Shown here piece by piece: positions 1-7,478 of a stretch of DNA of 64,000 nucleotides (within the stretch, counting starts at the first letter, position 1; each line of letters starts with the position of its first letter). The DNA is taken from positions 1 to 64,000 of the forward strand of contig NZ_FOIU01000006.1 of NCBI RefSeq assembly GCF_900111495.1, written 5' to 3'. This DNA is from Chryseobacterium wanjuense. GTDB taxonomy: Bacteria > Bacteroidota > Bacteroidia > Flavobacteriales > Weeksellaceae. A program made the position numbers and the translations under genes. The notes below the pieces were generated by a model. That model was not told the origin of the DNA. It ran no database searches and worked only from the letters and a program-made list of their open reading frames with translations.

Positions 1-9
1 TTTATCTTT

Positions 10-137
10 GCTAGATGCTAGATGCTAGATGCTAGATGCTAGATGCTAGATGCTAGATGCTAGATGCTAGATGCTAGATGCTAGATGCTAGATGCTAGAT
101 GCTAGATGCTAGATGCTAGATGCTAGATGCTAGATGC
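10..137. repeat. heptanucleotide tandem array, about 18 copies of GCTAGAT
   Basis: An uninterrupted run of the 7-base unit GCTAGAT, 18 full copies plus two bases, with no variation between copies. The unit contains TAG, so any frame through it closes at once; it is not coding. It lies about 220 bases upstream of the ThuA-domain gene. Perfect identity suggests recent slippage and probable length variation between isolates, which is inference. It runs straight into GC-richer repeat material at 138-230. Confidence 0.97.
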
Positions 138-230
138 GCGGGGAGCTCCGGAGGAGCGACCTGTTAATAGCCCATGAATGTAATGTTTGGAGAGATTAGC
201 CCTGTAGGGGCGACCTGTAATAACAACGAC
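138..230. repeat. dispersed GC-rich intergenic repeat fragment
   Basis: A short GC-rich stretch with two similar blocks, GGAGCGACCTGTTAATAG near 153 and GGGGCGACCTGTAATAAC near 207, each next to a TAGCCC motif. The wording resembles the TAGCCC-containing repeats at 1345, 4225 and 19195, so it may be a degenerate relative. No gene is seen in it. The remaining bases up to 360 are AT-rich leader for the next gene. Confidence 0.5.
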
Positions 231-360
231 ATTTAATATTGCATATGGAAATATTAAAAAACGAATAAGGAATGAGTAGTTTTGCTAGTAACTAGTCTTA
301 TTTTGCAGTATTGCTATTGTAATGTTTAAGTTTTAATTATATTTTTATTAAAAAATAAAG

Positions 361-1221
361 ATGTATAGCCTGAAGAACTTGAAAATTGTTCTGTTTATTT
401 TACTGATTACTATTTTTTCTAATAATTTAAAATCTCAAAAAATAAAAGTTGGTGATTTTACAGTCTTGGCTTTCTATACAGGAAAGAATGACATGGCTCA
501 CATTAGTTTTGTTAAGGAAGCTAATCACTATTTTGATTCTTTAAGCATAGTTAAACATTTTGAGTATCAATCGACTGATGATTGGAATAGGATGACTTTT
601 GATGAATTATCAAAATATGATGTTATATTGTTTTTAGACACACGGCCTGAAGATCCTGATCAGAGGAAGGCGTTTCAAAAGTATATGGAAAAAGGAGGTA
701 GTTGGATGGGATTTCATTTTTCGGCTTTTTCATTGGAGAAGTCTGCTCATGAAAATAACTGGTCATGGTATCATGATACCTTTCTTGGTTCGGGAGATTA
801 CAAAAGTAATACATGGCGTCCAACTTCTGCGGTATTAAAAAGGATTGCTAAAAATAAATTTAGCCCGGAGAAATTTATTAATGCGTCGCCGAATGAATGG
901 TACGCATGGAAAAACGACCTGAGAAGAAATAATGATATCGAAATATTGTATGCAATCGATGAGAGAAGTTTTCCTTTAGGAACCGGACCGAAAAAACATG
1001 AAATCTGGACGGAAGGATTTTATCCAATCATTTGGAAAAACAAAAATTATAATATGATCTATTCCAATATCGGGCATAATGATATGGATTATGAGCATCA
1101 ATATGGAAAAAATTCTGTGAGAACTTTGTCTTTTACTTTTAGAAGTAAGGATTATGGTGATTTTATTATAAATGCAATATACTTTTTAGCGAAGGAGAAG
1201 AGGAGGAGATTTGGTTTATAG
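361..1221 (+). CDS. ThuA-domain protein, exported
   Basis: A 286-residue protein with an N-terminal hydrophobic segment (about residues 8-22) ending in a likely signal-peptide region, so it is probably exported. The body resembles the ThuA / trehalose-utilisation-like domain, a class I glutamine-amidotransferase-like fold: an early strand VLAFYTGKNDMAH, then YDVILFLDTRPEDPDQRKAF and a WMGFHFSAFS segment at the usual spacing. Later blocks such as NEWYAWK and YSNIGHNDMDYEH also fit ThuA proteins. The family is linked to sugar metabolism, but the substrate here is unknown. It stands alone, with repeats on both sides. The ATG at 361 follows an AT-rich leader with no clear ribosome site, as is usual in this phylum. 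Confidence 0.75.
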   Translation: MYSLKNLKIVLFILLITIFSNNLKSQKIKVGDFTVLAFYTGKNDMAHISFVKEANHYFDSLSIVKHFEYQSTDDWNRMTFDELSKYDVILFLDTRPEDPDQRKAFQKYMEKGGSWMGFHFSAFSLEKSAHENNWSWYHDTFLGSGDYKSNTWRPTSAVLKRIAKNKFSPEKFINASPNEWYAWKNDLRRNNDIEILYAIDERSFPLGTGPKKHEIWTEGFYPIIWKNKNYNMIYSNIGHNDMDYEHQYGKNSVRTLSFTFRSKDYGDFIINAIYFLAKEKRRRFGL

Positions 1222-1344
1222 TTGTTTGTTGCTGGTTTCTTGTTAATGCAATTGGGTTACACATAGGCTGATTTTTTATCTTGTAGTGATTATTTTTTTA
1301 CCGTTCTTGTTAAATTTCTTGCAATGACTGATATTACTGAATAT

Positions 1345-1480
1345 GACAAAAACCCTAGCCCTGATAGGAACGGTTACCCCGCAGTTGACGTTGGAAAGTT
1401 TGAGAGTGGGAGGGCTTTAGAATTGGGGAGGATTGGAAGGATGGAACGAGGAGTAAAAGTGGATAGCAGGATAAGCTTCT
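1345..1480 (+). repeat. dispersed intergenic repeat, family A copy 1
   Basis: This stretch reads CCCTAGCCCTGATAGGAACG, then GGTTACCCCGCA, GTTGGAAAGT, a GGAGGG block and AGTGGATAGC. The same words in the same order occur on the opposite strand at 19195-19350, and a shorter relative lies at 4225-4350. It occupies most of the 360-base gap between the ThuA gene and the VWA gene; I see no gene in that gap. Confidence 0.8.
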
Positions 1481-1569
1481 GAAAATTTTTAACTGTATTT
1501 TAAAAGATTATTTCTAATCATAAAAATTATAATAGACCAAATCTCTTGAAGACCTCTCAATTTATGTCG

Positions 1570-1577
1570 TAACTTTA
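1570..1577 (+). promoter_or_regulatory. possible -7 box (TAACTTTA)
   Basis: TAACTTTA is one base off the Bacteroidetes -7 consensus TAnnTTTG. It ends only 4 bases before the ATG at 1582, so a transcript starting from it would be nearly leaderless. Similar TAACTTTA boxes occur at 24242 and 6305. Confidence 0.4.
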
Positions 1578-1581
1578 TCTT

Positions 1582-2703
1582 ATGAAAGAGCATATTGCGA
1601 GAGGGTTTAGATTTGAAACGTATAAGGCGCCGGAACTATCTGTGTTTGATCGGTTGCTAGAAATCTTTACGGATCTGTTGACCCATACCTCAGGAGATTT
1701 TGATGAAGCGATCGACTGGCTTCGAATGCTGGATGAAGAATATCAATTGACGACACCGGAATATACCATTGATGATTTTATCGAAGACCTCAAGAAGAAG
1801 GGATACATCCGTGAGGAAGTAGATCCTAACGGAGGTGGAAATGGCGTACGTTTGAGTGCAAAAATGGAGCAAAACATCCGTAAACAGGCTCTTAATCAAA
1901 TCTTCGGAAACCTTGGAAAAAGCGGAAACGGAAATCACAAAACTAAAAAAAGCGGAACGGGTGAAGATACAACCGGTGAATTCAGAAACTATAATTTTGG
2001 AGATCCTGTTGAAAAAATTTCTATTACAGAAAGTCTGAAAAATGCCCAAATCAATAACGGAATCGGAGATTTTCATCTTACCGAAAACGATCTTATTGTG
2101 GAAGACAGTATTCATCAGTCGCAGATGAGTACGGTTTTGATGATCGACATCAGCCACAGTATGATTCTGTACGGCGAAGATCGTATCACGCCTGCCAAAA
2201 AAGTGGCAATGGCTTTAGCTGAACTTATCACAACGCGTTATCCGAAAGACACTTTGGATATTATTGTTTTTGGTGACGATGCCTGGCCGGTTAAGATTCA
2301 GGAGCTTCCTTACCTGCAGGTTGGGCCATATCATACGAATACTGTTGCCGGACTTCAACTGGCGATGGATATTTTGCGTAGAAAACGAAATACCAATAAG
2401 CAAATCTTCATGATCACCGATGGAAAGCCAAGTTGTGTACGGGAAGCAGATGGTACTTATTATATGAATTCTTATGGATTGGACGAATATGTTGTCCAGA
2501 AATGTTACAATATGGCAGCTCAGGCTCGAAGACTGCATATTCCGATTACCACTTTTATGATTGCGCAGGATCCTTATCTACAGCATTTTGTGAGCGAATT
2601 CACAGAAGCTAATCAGGGGAAAGCTTTTTATACAGGGCTTAACGGTTTAGGACACATGATTTTTGAGGATTATGAAGCTAACCGTAAGAAAAGAATACGT
2701 TAA
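1582..2703 (+). CDS. VWA-domain protein paired with an AAA ATPase
   Basis: A 373-residue soluble protein. Residues 1-100 form a helical, acidic N-terminal region; 110-145 is a Gly/Lys/Thr-rich linker; from about 184 a von Willebrand A domain begins with an intact metal site DISHSM (Asp189, Ser191, Ser193) and later ITDGKPSC. No signal peptide or membrane helix is seen, so it should act in the cytoplasm. The AAA gene follows 58 bases downstream on the same strand. MoxR/ChlI-like ATPases encoded next to VWA proteins commonly act together as a remodelling or metal-insertion machine; the client here is unknown. The pair is often annotated as magnesium chelatase, but I see no tetrapyrrole gene nearby to support that role. 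Confidence 0.85.
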   Translation: MKEHIARGFRFETYKAPELSVFDRLLEIFTDLLTHTSGDFDEAIDWLRMLDEEYQLTTPEYTIDDFIEDLKKKGYIREEVDPNGGGNGVRLSAKMEQNIRKQALNQIFGNLGKSGNGNHKTKKSGTGEDTTGEFRNYNFGDPVEKISITESLKNAQINNGIGDFHLTENDLIVEDSIHQSQMSTVLMIDISHSMILYGEDRITPAKKVAMALAELITTRYPKDTLDIIVFGDDAWPVKIQELPYLQVGPYHTNTVAGLQLAMDILRRKRNTNKQIFMITDGKPSCVREADGTYYMNSYGLDEYVVQKCYNMAAQARRLHIPITTFMIAQDPYLQHFVSEFTEANQGKAFYTGLNGLGHMIFEDYEANRKKRIR

Positions 2704-2761
2704 AGAATTCAATTCATACATACTATTTAAAGAAATTATCAATCAGATTTAAAATAATACA

Positions 2762-4201
2762 ATGACTGCAAAGCCAGATATAAAAACATTAGGTTCACTA
2801 AAAGCATCAGGATATACAATAAAAAGCATTAAAGACGAGTTAAGAGATAACCTTAGAAATAAAATCCTTAACAAAGAGTCAGTTTTTGAAGGGATTTTCG
2901 GATATGAAAATACGGTAATTCCTCAATTGGAACATGCTATTCTCAGTCGTCACAACATCAATTTACTAGGGTTGAGAGGTCAGGCAAAAACGCGTCTGGC
3001 AAGAATGATGACAACATTATTGGACGAGTGGATTCCTTTTGTTGAAGGAAGCGAAATTAATGATGATCCGTTCAACCCAATTTCCCGTTTTGCGAAAGAA
3101 CTGATTGAAACGGAAGGCGATAACACTCCGATCGAATGGCTTCACCGCGATGAAAGATTTTTCGAAAAACTGGCGACTCCGGATGTTACGGTTGCCGATC
3201 TTATTGGTGATGTCGATCCCATCAAAGCCGCCAATCTCAGACTTTCTTATGCAGACGACAGGGTGATTCATTTCGGGATGATTCCTCGTGCGAACCGCTG
3301 TATTTTCGTTATTAATGAATTGCCGGATCTTCAGGCGAGAATTCAGGTTTCGTTATTTAATATTCTTCAGGAAGGCGATGTGCAGATCCGTGGTTTTAAG
3401 GTGAGAATGCCTTTGGATATCCAGTTTGTTTTCACGGCAAATCCGGAAGATTATACCAACAGAGGAAGTATCGTGACACCATTAAAAGACCGTATCGGAT
3501 CACAAATTTTGACACATTATCCTGAAAATATTCATATCGCGAAAGAAATTACAAAATATGAATTAAGTGCTGATGAGCGTCAGGAAAATAAAGTATATGT
3601 CCCTTCTCTGGCAAAAGATCTGTTGGAGCAGATTGGTTTTGAAGCCCGTGAAAGTGAATATGTAGATTTGAAAAGCGGAGTGAGTGCACGTATGAGCATC
3701 ACAGCATTTGAAAATTTATTAAGTACCGCAGAACGCCGGTCATTATTGGCTGGAGATGAAAAAACGACGGTAAGATTAAGTGATTTTGTGGGTGTGATTC
3801 CGGCCATTACAGGAAAAGTTGAATTGGTATATGAAGGCGAACAGGAAGGCGCAGAGGCAGTGGCTCAGATGCTTATCGATAATGCGGTGAGCAGTTTGTT
3901 TACTACCTATTTCCCGAAAGTTGAAAAACTTGAAAAAAAGGGGATTGATGGTCCGTTTAGCCAGATTACCGACTGGTTTTTGGAAGATGACGGATTCTTA
4001 GAGATTACCGATGAATCTCCGGATGAAGCCTATGCAAAAGCTCTTAATCGTATTAGTCCGCTAGATCAGATTATAGAAAAATATCAACCGAATACGAAGG
4101 AAGAAGATATTTTATTCATGAAAGAATTTATCCTTTGGGGATTGGCTGTCAACAAAAAATTGAATAAAGAACGATTCAGAACGGGAGTATTCTTTTCTTA
4201 A
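2762..4201 (+). CDS. MoxR/ChlI-like AAA ATPase
   Basis: A 479-residue AAA+ protein of the magnesium-chelatase ChlI / MoxR type. The P-loop reads GLRGQAKTR (residues 70-78): it has the lysine and the following Thr but lacks the usual GK[ST] wording. Walker B is CIFVINELPDL with Asn185-Glu186, and sensor 1 is FVFTANPEDY (Asn227). A long insertion (about 85-150) and a helical C-terminal lid follow. It has no signal peptide. The VWA protein just upstream is the likely partner, the ATPase driving conformational change and the VWA protein recruiting the client, by analogy with MoxR-VWA systems. The client is unknown. Calling it a chelatase subunit would overreach without cobalamin, haem or chlorophyll genes nearby. 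Confidence 0.85.
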   Translation: MTAKPDIKTLGSLKASGYTIKSIKDELRDNLRNKILNKESVFEGIFGYENTVIPQLEHAILSRHNINLLGLRGQAKTRLARMMTTLLDEWIPFVEGSEINDDPFNPISRFAKELIETEGDNTPIEWLHRDERFFEKLATPDVTVADLIGDVDPIKAANLRLSYADDRVIHFGMIPRANRCIFVINELPDLQARIQVSLFNILQEGDVQIRGFKVRMPLDIQFVFTANPEDYTNRGSIVTPLKDRIGSQILTHYPENIHIAKEITKYELSADERQENKVYVPSLAKDLLEQIGFEARESEYVDLKSGVSARMSITAFENLLSTAERRSLLAGDEKTTVRLSDFVGVIPAITGKVELVYEGEQEGAEAVAQMLIDNAVSSLFTTYFPKVEKLEKKGIDGPFSQITDWFLEDDGFLEITDESPDEAYAKALNRISPLDQIIEKYQPNTKEEDILFMKEFILWGLAVNKKLNKERFRTGVFFS

Positions 4202-4224
4202 AATGAATTAAGTATTATTTGAAG

Positions 4225-4350
4225 CTATTTCCCGCTTTCCGCACTCGCTATTTTCAGGGTTTCGGGTTGGGGCAAGCCAAAGGCTTGCCCCAACCCGAAA
4301 CCCTGAAAATGAGCTCAAACAATTGCTCCAATCGGGGCTAGAGCCGCGGT
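4225..4350 (-). repeat. dispersed intergenic repeat, family A copy 2, carrying a 29-bp-stem hairpin
   Basis: The ends match family A in the orientation seen at 19195-19350: GCTATTTCCCGCT at the left and ATCGGGGCTAG at the right. The centre is replaced by a perfect inverted repeat: 4250-4278 pairs with 4282-4310 over 29 bases around an AAA loop. It is far more GC-rich than its surroundings. It lies between convergent genes (AAA ATPase and carboxylase) but lacks a T-tract next to the stem. Confidence 0.85.
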
Positions 4351-4380
4351 CGGTAATTTAAATATTGAAAAATATCCACA

Positions 4381-4456
4381 AAGTTTGTCATTTAAACATA
4401 GTAGATATAGTTAGTGTCAAAAGATCGCGCTTAGATCCTTCTAGGATGACAAACTT
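4381..4456. repeat. inverted repeat of the GTCATCC family, copy 1
   Basis: The arms AAGTTTGTCAT (4381-4391) and ATGACAAACTT (4446-4456) are perfect complements. The right arm continues leftwards as GATCCTTCTAGG, close to GATCCTTTCAGG in the copy at 19387-19540. It is a short non-coding element between convergent genes. Confidence 0.75.
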
Positions 4457-4476
4457 GGGATGACCTTTTGAAAATA

Positions 4477-4513
4477 AAAAAAGATGTAGAAAACAAGTTC
4501 TACATCTTTTTAA
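4477..4513 (-). terminator. bidirectional hairpin terminator after the carboxylase gene
   Basis: AAGATGTAGAA pairs with TTCTACATCTT around a short AACAAG loop, with an A-tract on the left and a T-tract on the right. It lies 21 bases past the carboxylase stop and could stop transcription from either side. Confidence 0.85.
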
Positions 4514-4533
4514 TTTATATAATCAATTCATTA

Positions 4534-6162
4534 TCAAACCTGAATCACTCCCAAATTAAATTTCTCTGTAATCGGAGAGTGATTGGCTGCTTCAATTCCC
4601 ATAGAGATCCATTTTCTCGTATCAACAGGATTGATGATCGCATCTGTCCAAAGTCTTGCAGCAGCATAAGTAGCTTCTGTCTGTTTTTGGTATCTTTTTG
4701 AGATCGTATCTAAAATTTCGTTATGTTCTTCTTCAGTGATTTCTTTTCCTTGTTTTTTCAAAGTCGATTCCTGAATCTGAGCCAAAACTTTTGCAGCCTG
4801 AGCACCGCCCATTACTGCAAGATCCGCCCAAGGCCAAGCAACGATCAATCTCGGATCGTAAGCTTTTCCGCACATGGCATAATTTCCAGCACCGTAAGAA
4901 TTTCCGGTAATGATCGTGAATTTAGGAACCACAGAATTGGAAACTGCGTTTACCATTTTTGCGCCGTCTTTAATGATTCCGCCGTGTTCAGATTTTGAAC
5001 CTACCATGAAACCTGTTACGTCCTGCAAAAATACCAAAGGAATTTTTCTCTGATTACAGTTAGCAATAAATCTTGTCGCCTTATCCGCTGAATCAGAATA
5101 AATTACTCCTCCAAATTGCATTTCACCTTTTCCACTTTTTACCAGTTTTCTCTGGTTGGCAACAATTCCTACAGACCAGCCATCGATTCTCGCTGTTGCG
5201 CAGATGATACTTTTACCGTAATCAGACTTATATTCTTCATATTCAGAATTATCGACCAGACATTTGATGATTTCATATGTATCGTATTGTTCAGCCCTTG
5301 AAACCGGCATGATTCCGAAAATATTTTCAGGTTTTTCTTTCGGCAGAGCAGTTTCAATTCTGTCGAAACCTGCTTTTTCAGTACTTCCTGTAGACTTCAT
5401 GATATTTTTGATTCTGTCCAAAGCATCTTTATCATCTTTCGCCTTATAATCGGTAACTCCGGAAATCGAACAATGCGTTGTTGCACCGCCCAAAGTTTCA
5501 TTATCTATACTTTCTCCGATTGCAGCTTTCACCAGATAGCTTCCTGCAAGGAAAATAGAGCCTGTTTTATCGACGATCATCGCTTCATCGCTCATGATCG
5601 GGAGATAAGCGCCACCAGCGACACAACTGCCCATTACGGCCGAAATCTGGATGATTCCTGCAGCACTCATTTTGGCATTATTTCTGAAAATTCGTCCGAA
5701 CATTTCTTTATCAGGGAAGATCTCATCCTGCATCGGTAAATAAACTCCCGCGGAATCCACAAGATAAATGATCGGAAGTCTGTTTTCCATCGCAATTTCC
5801 TGTGCTCTCAGGTTTTTCTTTCCTGTGATCGGAAACCATGCTCCGGCCTTTACTGATGCATCGTTGGCAACAACAATACATTGTCTTCCCGATACATATC
5901 CCATGACAACTACAACACCACCGCTTGGGCAGCCGCCGTGTTCTTCATACATTTCGTATCCTGCAAAGGCGCCAATTTCTATGGAATCGGAATTTTTATC
6001 AAGAAGATATTCAATTCTTTCTCTTGCCGTCATTTTTCCTTCGTCACGAAGCTTTTGAAGCCTCTTCTCTCCCCCTCCTTTTTTGATGTCAGCAAGTAAG
6101 CGATTGATTTCGGATAATTTTAATCTGTTTTGATCTTCTCGTTTGTTGAATTCAATGTCCAT
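4534..6162 (-). CDS. acyl-CoA carboxylase beta subunit, methylcrotonyl-CoA type
   Basis: A 542-residue carboxyltransferase subunit that would move carboxyl from biotin to an acyl-CoA. Wording such as FPDKEMFGRIFRNNAKMS, VMGSCVAGGAYLP and LGGATTHCSISGVTD matches methylcrotonyl-CoA carboxylase beta more closely than propionyl-CoA carboxylase beta, pointing to leucine/isovalerate breakdown. The full two-part crotonase fold appears present: the N half with GGxxAY-type oxyanion glycines, and the C half with ITGNSYGAGNYAMCGKAYDP. Length fits the family. The biotin-carrying alpha subunit is not in the window, so the substrate is inferred. A TATCTTTA box (minus, 6192-6185) lies ahead of the ATG. Confidence 0.9.
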   Translation of the reverse strand: MDIEFNKREDQNRLKLSEINRLLADIKKGGGEKRLQKLRDEGKMTARERIEYLLDKNSDSIEIGAFAGYEMYEEHGGCPSGGVVVVMGYVSGRQCIVVANDASVKAGAWFPITGKKNLRAQEIAMENRLPIIYLVDSAGVYLPMQDEIFPDKEMFGRIFRNNAKMSAAGIIQISAVMGSCVAGGAYLPIMSDEAMIVDKTGSIFLAGSYLVKAAIGESIDNETLGGATTHCSISGVTDYKAKDDKDALDRIKNIMKSTGSTEKAGFDRIETALPKEKPENIFGIMPVSRAEQYDTYEIIKCLVDNSEYEEYKSDYGKSIICATARIDGWSVGIVANQRKLVKSGKGEMQFGGVIYSDSADKATRFIANCNQRKIPLVFLQDVTGFMVGSKSEHGGIIKDGAKMVNAVSNSVVPKFTIITGNSYGAGNYAMCGKAYDPRLIVAWPWADLAVMGGAQAAKVLAQIQESTLKKQGKEITEEEHNEILDTISKRYQKQTEATYAAARLWTDAIINPVDTRKWISMGIEAANHSPITEKFNLGVIQV

Positions 6163-6312
6163 AAAAATTTCAATTTTTTCCGCTTAAAGATACTATTTTT
6201 CAGAGGATTTTAAATTGAAATAAAACAGATGTTTAATTTGTTGGTTCTCAGAAATTTGTGAAATATTTAACATAAAAATATTTTTAAATGTTTGATATTT
6301 TTTCTAACTTTA

Positions 6313-6427
6313 CGTCAGAGTAATAGGGATAATATTCTCTAGCAAATACTCTAAGTTCCTAGTTTATTTTTTTAATAGTTTATTATTTGAAGGCCCTGAA
6401 AGTTGAACAAATTTTCAGGGTTTTTTG
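6313..6427 (+). ncRNA. possible short non-coding transcript ending in a terminator
   Basis: In a 424-base gap without genes, TAACTTTA (6305-6312, a near -7 box) is followed by about 75 bases with local self-complementarity (AGAGTA near 6318 with TACTCT near 6347). It ends at a strong hairpin: CCCTGAAA near 6394, TTTCAGGG at 6413-6420, then six Ts. No reading frame of useful size lies between. A terminator without an upstream plus-strand gene suggests a small RNA, but no -33 element is clear and I recognise no family. The rest of the gap shows nothing else. Confidence 0.35.
6394..6427 (+). terminator. orphan hairpin terminator
   Basis: CCCTGAAA and TTTCAGGG form an 8-bp stem around a short loop, followed by TTTTTTG. 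No plus-strand gene ends upstream before 4201, so it serves either a small transcript or as insulation ahead of the transporter gene at 6587. Confidence 0.75.
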
Positions 6428-6553
6428 TTTTAATTTATTTCAAAATCATCAAACAATTCATTTTATTTTTAAAAATAATTTGAAAAAGAAAAATTGCTGA
6501 AAAAATTCATCTTTTAAACCATATTTTTTACGGGATTTGTAAAAGCTATTTGG

Positions 6554-6561
6554 TAAATTTG
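6554..6561 (+). promoter_or_regulatory. -7 box (TAAATTTG) of the transporter operon
   Basis: TAAATTTG matches the Bacteroidetes -7 consensus exactly and lies 26 bases before the ATG at 6587. AAGAAGGTAGG between them can serve as a purine-rich ribosome site. Confidence 0.7.
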
Positions 6562-6586
6562 CAAAAAATAAAAAAGAAGGTAGGAT

Positions 6587-7465
6587 ATGCATAAATTAGC
6601 TCTTTTCAGATTGCATTTGATTGTATTTTTATGGGGATTTACGGCAATTTTAGGAAAACTGATTCATGCAAATGCCCAGATTCTGGTTTTTTACCGGATG
6701 TTGTTTGCGGCTGTCTTTTTGTTTGTTTTTATCAGAATTTACAAAAAGGAGAGCATTAAAGTTTCTAAGAAAATTTTCTTCCAGTTAGCGGCAATCGGCT
6801 TTGCTATGGCGCTTCATTGGTTTTGCTTCTTTTACTCGATTAAAGTTTCCAATGTTTCCATTGCTTTGAGCTGTCTGTCGTTATCGACATTATTTGCTTC
6901 GATTTTAGAGCCGGTTATTTTTAAACGGAAAATAGATATCTCGGAGGTTCTCATGGGCGTGGTGATTGTCGCCTGTATTTTGTTAATTTTTAAAACAGAG
7001 TTTCAATATAAAGAAGGTATTCTCTACGGTGTTCTCTGTGCGATTTTCGGGACAATATTTTCTGTATTTAACGGAAAGATGTTTGGAAAAACGAGTTCAG
7101 GAAATATTATTTTTTACGAAATTTTCTGTGGATGGGCTATTTTAATGATTATTTATTTGTTTACCGGACAAATTTTTCAGATGAATGAAATAAGTTACCG
7201 CGATATTGCGTTAATATGCTTATTGGCAAGTGTTTTCACGGCTTTTCCGATGTTGGAATCGGTGAATCTAATGAAGTATATTTCGCCTTTTACACTAATT
7301 TTAACAGTTAATTTAGAACCAGTTTACGGAATTATACTAGCTTTTTTTATCTTTGGGGAATCAGAACATATGAGTCCGATTTTTTATATTGCTTCAGGTG
7401 TTATGATACTGGCAATCATTGCCAATGGATTAATAAAAGCTAAGAAACAAAAAACGTTAAATTAA
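6587..7465 (+). CDS. EamA/DMT-family transporter
   Basis: A 292-residue inner-membrane protein made almost wholly of hydrophobic segments, about ten helices, in the two-fold repeat layout of the drug/metabolite transporter superfamily (EamA). The first repeat begins with FLWGFTAILGKLIH, and the second holds MLESVNLMKYISPF and NLEPVYGIILAFFIFGE, characteristic late-helix wording. Family members export or import small metabolites such as amino acids; no substrate can be read here. It is 13 bases upstream of the PorV/PorQ-like gene on the same strand, so the two probably share the promoter at 6554. Confidence 0.88.
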   Translation: MHKLALFRLHLIVFLWGFTAILGKLIHANAQILVFYRMLFAAVFLFVFIRIYKKESIKVSKKIFFQLAAIGFAMALHWFCFFYSIKVSNVSIALSCLSLSTLFASILEPVIFKRKIDISEVLMGVVIVACILLIFKTEFQYKEGILYGVLCAIFGTIFSVFNGKMFGKTSSGNIIFYEIFCGWAILMIIYLFTGQIFQMNEISYRDIALICLLASVFTAFPMLESVNLMKYISPFTLILTVNLEPVYGIILAFFIFGESEHMSPIFYIASGVMILAIIANGLIKAKKQKTLN

Positions 7466-7478
7466 GCATCAATTTTGT

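Noticed and set aside
10..137. CRISPR-like array
   Set aside because: The 7-base unit is contiguous, with no spacers; it is a simple tandem repeat.
1690..2157. 155-codon frame antisense to the VWA gene
   Set aside because: It lies fully inside a strongly supported gene, has no family-like wording and is a frame shadow.
2762..4201. Magnesium chelatase subunit of tetrapyrrole synthesis
   Set aside because: No chlorophyll or cobalamin genes are present; only the AAA family is supported.
4468..4701. 77-codon plus-strand frame at the end of the carboxylase gene
   Set aside because: It spans the terminator and antisense coding sequence; no initiation signal.
6313..6427. SRP, tmRNA or 6S RNA
   Set aside because: None of the conserved sequence marks of these RNAs could be found in this stretch.
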